Shown: piece by piece, positions 35,754 through 47,488 of the stretch | Layout: the number at the start of each line of letters is the position of its first letter | Position numbering within the stretch: position 1 is the stretch's first letter | Assembly: GCA_029255685.2 (NCBI GenBank) | Contig: CM055319.2 | Location: 38,698,530 to 38,762,529, forward strand | DNA: 64,000 nucleotides | DNA from: Silene conica | Lineage: Eukaryota; Streptophyta; Magnoliopsida; Caryophyllales; Caryophyllaceae | Reading direction: 5' to 3' | Translations under genes and position numbers: made by a program | The notes under the pieces: generated by a model | The model's input: only the letters and a program-made list of their open reading frames with translations | What the model was told of the DNA's origin: nothing | The model's database searches: none

Positions 35754-36971
35754 ACAAGGCCACGAGATTTTACTTTTGTGTTTTTTCATAAGTTTTGATT
35801 AAAAATCTTGAAAATCGTTTTCTGCCGGCGTGTGGGTCGATCGACCCATGATTGTGGTCGGTCGACCAACACCCGCGTAGGGTTTCTGTTTTTCGGCAGT
35901 TTCTCTTTTGCGTTTTCAGAAACTCGGTTTCTTGTTTTGTGGTCGGTCGACCTGGTTAATAGGTCGGTCGACCATTCTGTTGTTACAAAAAAAAAAACAG
36001 AAAAAAAAGAAAAAAAACTTATTTTTTTTCGTCAGGAGGTCGGTCGACCTGTTTAATGGGTCGGTAGACCTCTCTGCTTATACAGGAAATTGTTTTTGAC
36101 AGTAGGTCGGTCGACCCCATGTTGAGGTCGGTCGACCACTTCCCTGTAACAGTCGTGTTTTATTTTTCCGAAAATAACTTGTTTTATTTTCCCTTGGCCA
36201 AAAGTAATATGCTGTATACGGAAATAGTATATTATTTTTATGAAACGGTTCACTCTCGCATGATACATATTATTTTAAAACGGTTTAAGATAATGGATTA
36301 TTAACTTGTTAAAATTAAAGTGGTTAAAACGGTATAATCACATAATTTTAATCCCGTAAAGGTGGTTTGGTAAAATTTGTTAATCATAATAACAGTATTA
36401 TGTCATGTATAATTTTATTTTTAGTTGATGCATTTTATTTATCGTCTTGTTGAATGCCTATTGAATGCTTTCTATAACGTATTTAATTTTGCAAACGGTT
36501 GTAACTTAGTGTGGCATTAGAAGATTGTGTCACCGTAATGATGGGACACAGTCTTGTTTGTAATTTTGAGATCTTGAATCTCCGTTTTGGGTTTTTGCCA
36601 TGTAATTACTTTTGTATTTAAATTAGAATGTAAATAGGGTTATATTTGTAATTTAAATTAGTAATTTTGTGAAGACCAAAGACGGAGACCGGATGCTCAC
36701 TCCCGATGCAGAGACCAAGATGGAACATCAAGACAAGCTTCTAGGTTCCAACGGTGGATTCCAAGTTGTTTTATGTTTATTTTGGTAGGATAGGCCACAC
36801 TAGGACTTTTATTTACGTCTATTGCATTTATTTTTATGCTTTCATCGATAATAGCTTGCATCATATTCCGCCTAAAACCAAACCATCTATAACATGCCAG
36901 AAAATGACTCATATAGAGGTTACGTGTTAGTTTTCTGTGACAATACAGATGTCACATGTCAATTGCAAAGC
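35754..36971 (+). other. Long leader of copia I, first part
   Basis: About 1.2 kb of untranslated leader up to the LINE. Besides the four cassettes it has an A-rich run near 35988-36020 and AT-rich DNA. Short frames encoding repeated G-R-S-T come from the cassettes, not from a gene. The leader resumes at 48619. Confidence 0.8.
35835..36137. repeat. Four GGTCGACC cassettes in the leader of copia I
   Basis: Cassettes at 35835-35867, 35941-35973, 36038-36070 and 36105-36137. All four have exact 21-bp arm spacing, with spacers CATGATTGT, TGGTTAATA, TGTTTAATG and CCATGTTGA. The third has one base changed in its second arm (GGTCGGTAGACC). Surrounding sequence is not Athila-like, so they were not carried in by a larger Athila fragment that I can recognise. 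Confidence 0.93.
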
Positions 36972-36985
36972 CATCACTTTATTTC
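36972..36985. repeat. 14-bp target-site duplication of the LINE (left copy)
   Basis: CATCACTTTATTTC here and at 48605-48618. The length and the adjoining poly-T are what target-primed reverse transcription leaves. Confidence 0.93.
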
Positions 36986-36996
36986 TTTTTTTTTTT

Positions 36997-37262
36997 GATA
37001 AAATGTGAGAAGTATATATATCAAAAAACCAAAACCATCCATACAATTTACATGCTTAAGTGCAGGTTCGAATCCCCTATGCACTTTGAAAAAAAAAAAC
37101 CAAACAAACAAACTTTAAAGAAAAGTTGATTTCCTTAACATAACTAATGTGCCAACTACACACAATTACTCATGTGTCTTGTATCTAATTCTGGCCATAA
37201 CTTCTCTAATGATGGTCATAGCAAGAAACTCAGGTCTCACAAGAGTACCATTCACACGGGCA
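36997..37262 (-). other. 3' untranslated end of the LINE
   Basis: Non-coding. It contains GGTTCGAATCC at about 37064-37074 on the + strand, which looks like the B box of a Pol III promoter, inside a small inverted repeat (AAGTGCA near 37057 and TGCACTT near 37079). No A box or tRNA fold accompanies it. Confidence 0.65.
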
Positions 37263-38756
37263 TTATTTCGTTGCATCCAAACATGATAGTAGAGGCCAGT
37301 GATGATCAGAGCCAGTTTTTTTCCATTGAGGATCACGATTGTGTCCCTGAAACATTATGATCTCTGAGGGAATAATGAGTTGCATAGACCTCTCAATAGC
37401 TTCCTTAACCTTACCACTATAAGGGCAGTCCAGGAACAAGTGATCCCTGGTTTCAGCAGCAACCCCACAATTGCAGCACAAATCATCACTACAACAGCCA
37501 AAACTGAACAGTTTAACTTTCAGGTTCAGGCCATGATTATATATAAGCCATGTGATAACAGCTTGTTTAGAAATATTCCAGTTGTTCCAACAGAGATTAG
37601 CCCAGGCTGGTGGAGTAGTAGGAGGGACTAGCCATTCATAGCCTTGCTTGACAGTGTAGCCCAGGGGGTGAGGGAGCCAAACATCATTAACATAACCAGT
37701 CTTCAGAGCTTCTTTTGCTTTGCAGACACTCTTCCAAGTCCAAGGGGTATCTGGAGGAGGAAGATAGGTGTCCCATTGTTTGTCTTTCAAGTATAGTTGA
37801 TGTACCCACCTTATCCAAAGTCTATCAGACTTATAATAAATCCAGTTAACTAGCTTCCCTACAGCAGCACAATTCCACTCAGCCAGCTTTTTGATCCCCA
37901 ACCCTCCTTCTGCTTTTGTTCTAGTGACAGTGTCCCAGGCCACCATGGGAACTCTTTGATAATCACTACTGCCAGCCCATAAAAAATTTCTACAGATGGC
38001 CTCAATTCTTTTGATGAGGGCCTTTGGTAAGATAAATATGGAAGCCCAGTAGCAATGCAATGTGTTAAGGACAGAGGTGATGAGTGTTAGCCTGCCTGCA
38101 TATGAAAGTTTCTTTGCACCAAGAACTCTAATTCTGCTGACAAGCTTCTCAGTAAGCTTATGGCATTCTTGCTTACTAATCTTGCCAGATTGTATGGGTA
38201 CTCCCAAATATCTGAAAGGAAAAGTCCCCTCTCTAAATCCTGTAACCCTTTGAATATCAGATTTCAAATCTTCATTCATGCCATTGAAGTATATATCAGA
38301 CTTAGCAGAGTTAAGTTTAAGACCAGAAGCAGCTGAGAAGGAATGAAAAGCCCTCGTGAGAAGGAGTATGGACTGAGCATTACCTTTGTAGAACATAAGT
38401 AAATCATCAGCAAACATGAGATGGGTAAGTTTGAGATGTTTGCACATGGGATGGTACTGGAAAGGTCCCCTATTAGTGGCATAAATGAGAAGCCTTGAAA
38501 AATACTCCATACACATGGTAAAGATGAGAGGAGAGATAGGGTCCCCCTGTCTGAGCCCTCTCTTGCCTTTGAAATAGCCAAACATACTCCCATTCAAAGT
38601 GAGGGAGAAGGTGGGAGAGGTTATACAGGCCATCAACATTTTTGATGAAATGATCAGGTATTTGGAACTTGTGTAACAATTGTGCAACAAAATCCCATTC
38701 AATGGTATCATAAGCCTTCTGTAGATCAATCTTAAATAAGCATCTTGGGGAAGCAT
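37263..38756 (-). pseudogene. LINE ORF2: RT C-terminal half and zinc-binding tail
   Basis: Carries RT motif C, MFADDLLMFYKG, with the two catalytic Asp residues, preceded by KRGLRQGDPISPLIF. The thumb region follows (PFRYLGVPIQSG). At the C-terminus is the zinc-binding reverse-transcriptase tail with W-NNWNISKQAVITWL and C-C-NCG-A-ETRDHLFLDCPYS. Plant non-LTR elements have this order. It overlaps the upstream piece in another frame, which marks a frameshift near 38600. Confidence 0.92.
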
Positions 38757-39444
38757 TCTGCCTTGAGTACATATGGATTAAATCTTGGCATATAAGGACA
38801 TTCACAATAATTGATCTTCCTTGAATGAAAGCTCCCTGGTTTTCTTGTATAAGATCAGGTAGCACAAGAGCTAGCATGTTGCATAACAGCTTTGAGATGG
38901 CTTTATACAGAACATTACAGCAAGCTATGGGCCTAAATTGGGTCACAGATTTAGGTCTCTCACACTTTGGAATAAGTGTGATATTAGTAGCATTCACCTG
39001 CTGTAATAATTCTCCAGACCTGAAGAAATCTGCCACAGCATCACATACATCTGAACCAATGACAGACCAGGAATCCTTGAAAAATTGGCTACTAAAACCA
39101 TCTGGCCCTGGGGCCTTTGTGTTAGGGATGGAAAATATGGCCTCCTTGATTTCCTGGGCAGAGACAGGCCTATTGAGTATAGTACAGTGACTTTCAGAGC
39201 ATACACTGCCTGTGGCCATGACTACATTTTTGACCTGATCAGTGGCAGAACTACAACCCAGCAAGGATTGGTAATATTGCAGGAAGGCATCTTGGATGTC
39301 ATTCTGGTCATTGCATTGCTTACCCTGTAGGTCATCAATTTGCACTACTTTATTTTGGATATTCCTTTGCCTGATACTGCTATGAAAGTAAGCAGTGTTA
39401 CTATCCACCCTCCTCCAGCCACTTTGTTTTGGCCTTTTGAGCAA
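38473..39444 (-). pseudogene. LINE ORF2: RT N-terminal half
   Basis: Contains the RT N-terminal blocks: NTKAPGPDGFSSQFFKDSW, ITLIPKCERP, FRPIACCNVLYKAISKLL, QGAFIQGRSI, and motif A, FKIDLQKAYDTIEWDF. It joins the endonuclease part by a frameshift near 39410 and continues into the next piece after another near 38600. It would copy LINE RNA at a nicked target. Confidence 0.92.
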
Positions 39445-40323
39445 GAAAACTGTCCCTAGCTTTAATAAGATATCTGGTCTCAGTGAGAAGAGCTATTTCC
39501 TGAGACAACATCTCAACATTGGTTACATCCTCTCTAATTTTGATTTGAAGTTGCTCCAGGTCCAGAAGGGCCTTTGTAGTTTTGACCTCTATGTCAGCAA
39601 AACAGTTCTTATTTAAGGTTTTCATAGGTCCCTTCAGCATCTTGATGAGCTTTTTAATAACACAAAACATCTTAGTGCCATAGAAAGGATAGCCCCATAT
39701 CTCCTTAACAATGGGGAGAAAATCTGATGAATTACTCCACATGTTATAGTACTTGAAGCTGGTTTTCCTGCTATGGCACTCTTTAGCACCACTCACAATG
39801 CATGGTGTATGGTACATGATCCCCTCAGTGTGAAAGTGTGCTACTAGATCATGGAAGTCAGTAAGCCAGTGAGGATTCCCCATGAATCTGTCTAGCCTAC
39901 TGAACCTCCTTTGTCCTGGAGCTCTCTTATTAGTCCAGGTAAAGTAGGATCCAGTGGCTGGAATATCAGCCAATTCACAGGTTTGAATACATTGCATGAA
40001 ATCCTCCATATCCTCTCTTTTGGTATTCCCTCCCAATCTCTCAGAAGGGTCCAACACTGTGTTGAAATCACCTGCAATAGCCCATGGCATGTGACAAGTT
40101 GCAGCAATTTCCATAAGAGTATCCCATAACTCTTTCCTCTTCTCTCCCTCATTAAAAGCATATATCATGGTAAAAAGGAACTCCTTCTTGCTCACCTTTG
40201 CTGTTACCTTAGCATGAATGCATTGAGACTGATACTGTAACACTGTGACATCAAACATGTTTGCTTTCCACATCAACCAAACTCTTCCCCTTGGGTGAAG
40301 GTGTGAATTGGTAGTTATGCTCC
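39401..40323 (-). pseudogene. LINE ORF2: endonuclease, N-terminus missing
   Basis: An apurinic-type endonuclease that nicks target DNA. Visible are FTMIYAFNEG, the PWAIAGDFNTVL motif with catalytic Asp and Asn, GSYFTWTNKR and FSRLDRFMGNPHW. The frame is open into the LTR boundary of H1 at 40323, and roughly the first 60-80 residues, with the first catalytic Asn and Glu, are absent. The loss coincides exactly with the H1 end. Confidence 0.88.
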
Positions 40324-41154
40324 TGATGCAGGAGCAAAGGGGGATGCTTTATTCATCAACAACCAAGAGAAATGGCCTGAATCCTTAAGGGAGTTGTCTA
40401 ACCAGGGACTCCAGCTACTTTTCCAACATTAATTCAGTAGTAAGCCTAAGGAGAGGTTAATCAAAGAGTAGGCCAGCATAAGGGACTTTCCTTACTTTTG
40501 CACAGCTGGTGTAAGCATCTAAAGTGTCGTTGGGAATAGTGTTTTGTCATGGTCCATAAAAGCATACAATGAGCAAAGAGCCTAGAGCAAAGTAGAAGTT
40601 AAAGAAAAGTTGTCATTCCATTTATGGAAACAGACAAACAGCCTGTGTGTTGACAGGAAAGGGAGCATGCTTTTGACAGTCTGTTTGTGCAGGGTTTTAG
40701 AAGCTTGGGCAGGGATTCTTTTCAGTATAAGGACCACAACTCCAACGTTCCTTTTGGTCTCCTTAGTCTATTATCATTTGTGTAGATTACTTAGGCCATT
40801 ATGAGCCCTTAGATCAGAGAACTTGTAAGGTTCTGATCTCTTTTGTAAGCCTATATAAAGGCAGCCTCTATACACTTGTAAGGGCGGAATGAATACAGAA
40901 AAAGCCCAAGAGTTTCTCTCTTATTTTTAGTTAACTTGTGCCTTGCTTAGTTAACACAAATAACTTGTGCCTTGCTTAGTTATTTGGCTTAAGATTGCTT
41001 TAGTCCCTTGTGCACTGCTTGGGTGATTAAGGTATTCTTAAGATCACTGTCCTAAGAGATTTCTGTGCTTGGCTTGAGTCTCGAAGTTCAGGGTTTACCT
41101 ATCAGTTCTTTAAGACTTCAGAAATATCACCTTACCCCCTGGTTTGGTGTATCA
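40324..41154 (+). repeat. LTR of H1 with TATA box
   Basis: 831 bp, starting TGATGCAGGAGCAAAGGGG and ending GGTTTGGTGTATCA. TATATAAAG at 40852-40860 is a strong TATA box and would start transcripts towards the gag-pol frame about 30 bases on. The LTR of H2 has the same length and differs at only a few visible positions. Confidence 0.92.
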
Positions 41155-41156
41155 AA

Positions 41157-41169
41157 TGGTTATCAGAGC
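41157..41169 (+). other. Primer-binding site of H1 (Met-like)
   Basis: TGGTTATCAGAGC, two bases after the LTR, the same variant as in G. Confidence 0.82.
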
Positions 41170-41259
41170 TAGTTTTAACACAGTCCTATCTTGTGTTAGT
41201 TCAAGAGAGAAACAAGTGAGTTCATCCACCTACCTACATTAAAAATACAAAAACTGACT

Positions 41260-44200
41260 ATGAGTGAAGAGAGGCTAGCAGGTATGGAGGCTAGAATAGA
41301 ACAAATAGCCAACCTTGCCAATGTTACTTTGGAAGCCATCAATGCTGTCATGGCCAATATACCTACTCCAGAAAGAGGAAGACCTCCTGGGAGAGGCAGA
41401 GGTAGAGGTCGTGCAGGCATTGGGGGGAGGCAAGTGGACCATGATATGGAGGAGGAGCTCACTGACTCAGATGTTAACACCAGGAGTAGGGCATCACCTA
41501 CTGACAAGCACCTAAAGGTAGATATTCCTAACTTTTCTGGCAGCCTGAACCCAGATGATTTGTTAGAATGGTTAAGGGATGTAGAAAGAGTCTTTGAGTA
41601 CAAAGGGTACAATGACACTAAAGCTTTTAAAGTTGCTATCCTCAAACTTAAGGGTTATGCATCCTTGTGGTATGAAACCATGAAAAGTCAGAGGGCCCGA
41701 GAAGGGAAGGAACCTATTAAGTCATGGAGAAAGTTAAAAAAGAAACTCCTTGCTAAATTTGTTGCTAAAGACTACACACAAGATCTGTTCATTAAACTTT
41801 CTAAGCTAAAACAAAATGACCAGACTGTTGAGACCTACTTAAGAGATTTTGAACAGTTAACCTTACAGTGTGAAATCAATGAGAAACCAGAACAAAGGAT
41901 TGCTAGGTTCTTAGAGGGGTTAAATTACAATATTGCTAAACAAGTTAGGTTGCAGCCCTTGTGGTCATTTGAGGATGTGGTTAACCTGTCTTTTAGAGTT
42001 GAGAAGTTGGGAAAGGATACACCAAAGACCTATACCAAGACAGCCATTCCTAAGATATACACTGGAACAAAGGGTGGGGAGGGTTCAAGAGCACCATTCA
42101 CCACAGGCAAACCCCCTCTAGATAAAGGCAAGTCACCCATGAACCCTAAAACTAACATCCCTGCTGATGAAAGAAGAAAATGCTACCAATGCCAAGGGTA
42201 TGGGCATTTCAAGAAGGACTGTCCTTCTAAGAGAACCCTCACTGTTAGGGAAATTCATGAATGGGAGACTGAGGGAACTGTGGAGTATGAACCAGAAGAG
42301 GAGGTTGAGAATGTGGAGGAAGAGGATGAGGTGCTGGCACCACCTGATACTGGCCATAGCCTTGTTCTTTGGAGAGTAATGCATTCACAACAGCAACCCT
42401 TGGAGAATGATCAGAGGTCCCTGATTTTCAGAAGCAGGTGTACAATCCAAGGGAGGGTCTGTAACCTGATCATTGATGGGGGCAGCTGCACCAATGTGGC
42501 ATCAGTAGCCATGGTTGGCAAGCTTAGTCTGGAAACCAGACCACACCCAAACCCCTACAAACTCAGATGGCTCAATAAGGGGGCAGAAGTAAAAGTGGAT
42601 CAGCAGTGTATGGTTCCCTTCTCCATTGGAGGAACCTATAAGGATGAAGTGTTGTGTGATGTAGTACCAATGGATGCTTGCCATCTATTGTTGGGCAGAC
42701 CTTGGGAGTTTGATAAGGATGCCTTACACAAAGGAAAGAGCAATGTATACACCTTCAAACATGGAAGCCAGAAGATAATCTTAACACCACTACCACCCAA
42801 CACCAAGGATTATGGCAGCCCCAACATGAGCAGTTTAAAGGGAGTCCTATTCCTGTCTGAATCTGCCATGATAAGGGAGATAAAGGAGGAGCAGCCTGTC
42901 TTTATCTTGGTAGCAAAAAGGTTGGAATCACCCCCTTGCATCCCAGATGAAGTGAAGAAACTAATCCATGACTTTCAGGAAGTCTTTCCAGAAGAGTTGC
43001 CAGCAGGGTCACCTCCTTTGAGAGGAATTGAGCACCAAATAGACCTAATTCCAGGTGCCATGCTTCCAAACAGGCCAGCTTATAGAAGTGATCCAGGGGC
43101 AACCAAGGAGTTACAAAGGCAAATAGAAGAGCTGATGAGCAAGGGCTTTGTGAGGGAATCATTGAGTCCATGTGCTGTCCCAGCACTTTTGGTCCCTAAA
43201 AAGGATGGAACATGGAGGATGTGTATTGACAGCAGGGCTATTAACAACATTACAGTGAAGTATAGGTTCCCTATACCAAGGCTGGATGATATGTTGGATG
43301 AACTTTGTGGTGCCAAGTTGTTTTCTAAGATAGATCTTAGGCAGGGGTACCACCAAGTAAGGATAAGGGAGGGGGATGAGTGGAAAACTGCTTTCAAAAC
43401 CAAGCATGGTCTCTATGAATGGTTAGTCATGCCATTTGGGCTGTCAAATGCCCCAAGCACTTTCATGAGGCTAATGACAGAAGTCTTAAGGCCATACTTG
43501 GGTAAATTCATTGTTGTCTACTTTGATGACATTCTGGTGTATAGCAAGAGTAATCATGATCATCTAACTCACTTGGAGTTACTGTTTACCAAGCTAAAGG
43601 AGAATGAGTTGTTTGGGAAGCTTGAAAAGTGTACTTTTCTAGCTAGGGAAGTTAAGTTCCTTGGCTATGTTATTTCTGAAAAGGGCATTTCAGTGGACCA
43701 AGAGAAGATTGAAGCTATCAAATCTTGGCCAGTACCAAGGTCCATTACTGAAGTAAGAGGGTTCCATGGCTTGGCTTCTTTTTACAGAAGATTTATTAAG
43801 GGGTTTAGCACCATCGTGGCTCCCATAACTGAAGGAATGAAGAAAGGGATGTTCATGTGGACCTCACAAGCTCAATCTGCCTTTGAGCACATCAAGCAGA
43901 AACTTTGTGAGGCTCCTGTCTTGGCCTTACCAGATTTTGAGCAGTTGTTTGAGGTAGAGTGTGATGCCAGTGGGGTAGGCATTGGAGCAGTGCTCATACA
44001 AGGGAGGAATCCAGTAGCATTTTTCAGTGAGAAACTTGGGGGAGCTAAGTTGAATTACTCTACTTATGACAAAGAGTTCTATGCTTTGGTCAGGGCACTC
44101 ATGTATTGGAGCCATTATCTCAAACCAAAACCTTTTGTCCTACATTCTGATCATGAAGCATTAAAATACATCAATGGTCAACATAAGTTGAGTGCAAGAC

Positions 44201-44619
44201 ATGCTAAGTGGGTTGAGTTCCTTCAATCATTCAACTTCTCCAGCAAACACAAGGAAGGAAAACTAAATGTGGTGGCAGATGCACTGTCTAGGAGACACTC
44301 CATGCTCATTACTATTCAGCAAAGGGTGTTGGGGTTTGAATTCATGAAGGAGTTGTACAGGGATGATCGGGACTTCATGGAGGATTGGTTGACCTTGCAA
44401 GGTGATCCAAACAAACAAGGGTCCAAATTCACCTTGCAAGAGGGGTTTCTGTTCAAAGGAAACAAGTTGTGTGTACCAAAAGGATCCTACAGAGAGTTGT
44501 TAATCAGAGAAGTTCATTCTAATGAGTTGGCAGGCCATTTTGGAGTACAGAAGACAATGGACATCCTGCAAGATCAATTCTACTGGCCAAGAATGGAGCC
44601 TCACAAAGTTTCTCACTGA
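41260..44619 (+). CDS. H1 gag-pol polyprotein, open but truncated
   Basis: An uninterrupted frame of 1,119 codons. Gag core at about residues 85-260, zinc knuckle [14 protein letters not shown] at about 308-321, protease active site [11 protein letters not shown] near 404, RT from about 640 with active site [10 protein letters not shown] near 754, RNase H near 898 ([17 protein letters not shown]) to about 1010 (VVADALSRR), and the start of the integrase zinc finger ([10 protein letters not shown]) near 1086. The last eight codons after QFYWPRM read into H2. It lacks the integrase core, so it cannot integrate, but Gag, protease, RT and RNase H look intact. Start by homology to G (MSEER). Confidence 0.92.
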   Translation: MSEERLAGMEARIEQIANLANVTLEAINAVMANIPTPERGRPPGRGRGRGRAGIGGRQVDHDMEEELTDSDVNTRSRASPTDKHLKVDIPNFSGSLNPDDLLEWLRDVERVFEYKGYNDTKAFKVAILKLKGYASLWYETMKSQRAREGKEPIKSWRKLKKKLLAKFVAKDYTQDLFIKLSKLKQNDQTVETYLRDFEQLTLQCEINEKPEQRIARFLEGLNYNIAKQVRLQPLWSFEDVVNLSFRVEKLGKDTPKTYTKTAIPKIYTGTKGGEGSRAPFTTGKPPLDKGKSPMNPKTNIPADERRKCYQCQGYGHFKKDCPSKRTLTVREIHEWETEGTVEYEPEEEVENVEEEDEVLAPPDTGHSLVLWRVMHSQQQPLENDQRSLIFRSRCTIQGRVCNLIIDGGSCTNVASVAMVGKLSLETRPHPNPYKLRWLNKGAEVKVDQQCMVPFSIGGTYKDEVLCDVVPMDACHLLLGRPWEFDKDALHKGKSNVYTFKHGSQKIILTPLPPNTKDYGSPNMSSLKGVLFLSESAMIREIKEEQPVFILVAKRLESPPCIPDEVKKLIHDFQEVFPEELPAGSPPLRGIEHQIDLIPGAMLPNRPAYRSDPGATKELQRQIEELMSKGFVRESLSPCAVPALLVPKKDGTWRMCIDSRAINNITVKYRFPIPRLDDMLDELCGAKLFSKIDLRQGYHQVRIREGDEWKTAFKTKHGLYEWLVMPFGLSNAPSTFMRLMTEVLRPYLGKFIVVYFDDILVYSKSNHDHLTHLELLFTKLKENELFGKLEKCTFLAREVKFLGYVISEKGISVDQEKIEAIKSWPVPRSITEVRGFHGLASFYRRFIKGFSTIVAPITEGMKKGMFMWTSQAQSAFEHIKQKLCEAPVLALPDFEQLFEVECDASGVGIGAVLIQGRNPVAFFSEKLGGAKLNYSTYDKEFYALVRALMYWSHYLKPKPFVLHSDHEALKYINGQHKLSARHAKWVEFLQSFNFSSKHKEGKLNVVADALSRRHSMLITIQQRVLGFEFMKELYRDDRDFMEDWLTLQGDPNKQGSKFTLQEGFLFKGNKLCVPKGSYRELLIREVHSNELAGHFGVQKTMDILQDQFYWPRMEPHKVSH
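44596..44612. other. Scrambled junction between H1 and H2
   Basis: After H1 ends (CCAAGAATG), 17-18 bases (GAGCCTCACAAAGTTTCT) duplicate a stretch of H2 that lies about 130 bp further on (44728-44745). The sequence then jumps to the matching position of H2 RNase H. The short shared words (GGCCAAGA, AGTTTCT) look like microhomology at template switches or end joins. Confidence 0.85.
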
Positions 44620-47383
44620 AAAATGCTACTGGATTCCTCCCTTGTATGAGCACTGCTCCAATGCCTACCCCACTGGCATCACACTCTACCTCAAACAACT
44701 GCTCAAAATCTGGTAAGGCCAAGACAGGAGCCTCACAAAGTTTCTGCTTGATGTGCTCAAAGGCAGATTGAGCTTGTGAGGTCCACATGAACATCCCTTT
44801 CTTCATTCCTTCAGTTATGGGAGCCATGATGGTGCTAAACCCCTTAATAAATCTTCTGTTAAAAGAAGCCAAGCCATGGAACCCTCTTACTTCAGTAATG
44901 GACCTTGGTACTGGCCAAGATTTGATAGCTTCAATCTTCTCTTGGTCCACTGAAATGCCCTTTTCAGAAATAACATAGCCAAGGAACTTAACTTCCCTAG
45001 CTAGAAAAGTACACTTTTCAAGCTTCCCAAACAACTCATTCTCCTTTAGCTTGGTAAACAGTAACTCCAAGTGAGTTAGATGATCATGATTACTCTTGCT
45101 ATACACCAGAATGTCATCAAAGTAGACAACAATGAATTTACCCAAGTATGGCCTTAAGACTTCTGTCATTAGCCTCATGAAAGTGCTTGGGGCATTTGAC
45201 AGCCCAAATGGCATGACTAACCATTCATAGAGACCATGCTTGGTTTTGAAAGCAGTTTTCCACTCATCCCCCTCCCTTATCCTTACTTGGTGGTACCCCT
45301 GCCTAAGATCTATCTTAGAAAACAACTTGGCACCACAAAGTTCATCCAACATATCATCCAGCCTTGGTATAGGGAACCTATACTTCACTGTAATGTTGTT
45401 AATAGCCCTGCTGTCAATACACATCCTCCATGTTCCATCCTTTTTAGGGACCAAAAGTGCTGGGACAGCACATGGACTCAATGATTCCCTCACAAAGCCC
45501 TTGCTCATCAGCTCTTCTATTTGCCTTTGTAACTCCTTGGTTGCCCCTGGATCACTTCTATAAGCTGGCCTGTTTGGAAGCATGGCACCTGGAATTAGGT
45601 CTATTTGGTGCTCAATTCCTCTCAAAGGAGGTAACCCTGCTGGCAACTCTTCTGGAAAGACTTCCTGAAAGTCATGGATTAGTTTCTTCACTTCATCTGG
45701 GATGCAAGGGGGTGATTCCAACCTTTTTGCTACCAAGATAAAGACAGGCTGCTCCTCCTTTATCTCCCTTATCATGGCAGATTCAGACAGGAATAGGACT
45801 CCCTTTAAACTGCTCATGTTGGGGCTGCCATAATCCTTGGTGTTGGGTGGTAGTGGTGTTAAGATTATCTTCTGGCTTCCATGTTTGAAGGTGTATACAT
45901 TGCTCTTTCCTTTGTGTAAGGCATCCTTATCAAACTCCCAAGGTCTGCCCAACAATAGATGGCAAGCATCCATTGGTACTACATCACACAACACTTCATC
46001 CTTATAGGTTCCTCCAATGGAGAAGGGAACCATACACTGCTGATCCACTTTTACTTCTGCCCCCTTATTGAGCCATCTGAGTTTGTAGGGGTTTGGGTGT
46101 GGTCTGGTTTCCAGACTAAGCTTGCCAACCATGGCTACTGATGCCACATTGGTGCAGCTGCCCCCATCAATGATCAGGTTACAGACCCTCCCTTGGATTG
46201 TACACCTGCTTCTGAAAATCAGGGACCTCTGATCATTCTCCAAGGGTTGCTGTTGTGAATGCATTACTCTCCAAAGAACAAGGCTATGGCCAGTATCAGG
46301 TGGTGCCAGCACCTCATCCTCTTCCTCCACATTCTCAACCTCCTCTTCTGGTTCATACTCCACAGTTCCCTCAGTCTCCCATTCATGAATTTCCCTAACA
46401 GTGAGGGTTCTCTTAGAAGGACAGTCCTTCTTGAAATGCCCATACCCTTGGCATTGGTAGCATTTTCTTCTTTCATCAGCAGGGATGTTAGTTTTAGGGT
46501 TCATGGGTGACTTGCCTTTATCTAGAGGGGGTTTGCCTGTGGTAAATGGTGCTCTTGAACCCTCCCCACCCTTTGTTCCAGTGTATATCTTAGGAATGGC
46601 TGTCTTGGTATAGGTCTTTGGTGTATCCTTTCCCAACTTCTCAACTCTAAAAGACAGGTTAACCACATCCTCAAATGACCACAAGGGCTGCAACCTAACT
46701 TGTTTAGCAATATTGTAATTTAACCCCTCTAAGAACCTAGCAATCCTTTGTTCTGGTTTCTCATTGATTTCACACTGTAAGGTTAACTGTTCAAAATCTC
46801 TTAAGTAGGTCTCAACAGTCTGGTCATTTTGTTTTAGCTTAGAAAGTTTAATGAACAGATCTTGTGTGTAGTCTTTAGCAACAAATTTAGCAAGGAGTTT
46901 CTTTTTTAACTTTCTCCATGACTTAATAGGTTCCTTCCCTTCTCGGGCCCTCTGACTTTTCATGGTTTCATACCACAAGGATGCATAACCCTTAAGTTTG
47001 AGGATAGCAACTTTAAAAGCTTTAGTGTCATTGTACCCTTTGTACTCAAAGACTCTTTCTACATCCCTTAACCATTCTAACAAATCATCTGGGTTCAGGC
47101 TGCCAGAAAAGTTAGGAATATCTACCTTTAGGTGCTTGTCAGTAGGTGATGCCCTACTCCTGGTGCTAACATCTGAGTCAGTGAGCTCCTCCTCCATATC
47201 ATGGTCCACTTGCCTCCCCCCAATGCCTGCACGACCTCTACCTCTGCCTCTCCCAGGAGGTCTTCCTCTTTCTGGAGTAGGTATATTGGCCATGACAGCA
47301 TTGATGGCTTCCAAAGTAACATTGGCAAGGTTGGCTATTTGTTCTATTCTAGCCTCCATACCTGCTAGCCTCTCTTCACTCAT
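44612..47383 (-). CDS. H2 gag-pol polyprotein, open but truncated
   Basis: Same protein as H1 from MSEERLAG to the start of RNase H, about 924 residues, then a short foreign tail to a stop near 44519. Visible differences from H1 are N/S near residue 75, S/L in AG-PPLRG, Y/N in ASF-RRF and V/M in FSTI-AP. The Y/N change lies in the conserved FYRRF motif of RT and may weaken it. RNase H is cut after [17 protein letters not shown], and integrase is absent. Confidence 0.9.
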
Positions 47384-47473
47384 AGTCAGTTTTTGTATTT
47401 TTAATGTAGGTAGGTGGATGAACTCACTTGTTTCTCTCTTGAACTAACACAAGATAGGACTGTGTTAAAACTA

Positions 47474-47486
47474 GCTCTGATAACCA
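47474..47486 (-). other. Primer-binding site of H2
   Basis: TGGTTATCAGAGC on the - strand; the exact mirror of 41157-41169. Confidence 0.82.
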
Positions 47487-47488
47487 TT

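Larger units (their letters stand above)
40324..44595 (+). mobile_element. CRM-like element H1 (left half of inverted pair)
   Basis: 5' LTR (40324-41154), PBS, and an open gag-pol frame ending in the integrase zinc finger at 44595, where sequence switches to H2 in opposite orientation. Integrase core and 3' LTR are missing. Gag and PBS relate it to G. The five bases to its left (GCTCC) do not match those right of H2 (TTCAG), so the pair has no shared TSD. Confidence 0.92.

Noticed and set aside
35808..36099. Small frames with G-R-S-T repeats in the leader of I
   Set aside because: They are produced by the 33-bp cassettes and are not conserved as protein.
37055..37090. A tRNA gene
   Set aside because: Only a B-box-like T arm is present; no D arm, anticodon arm or A box.
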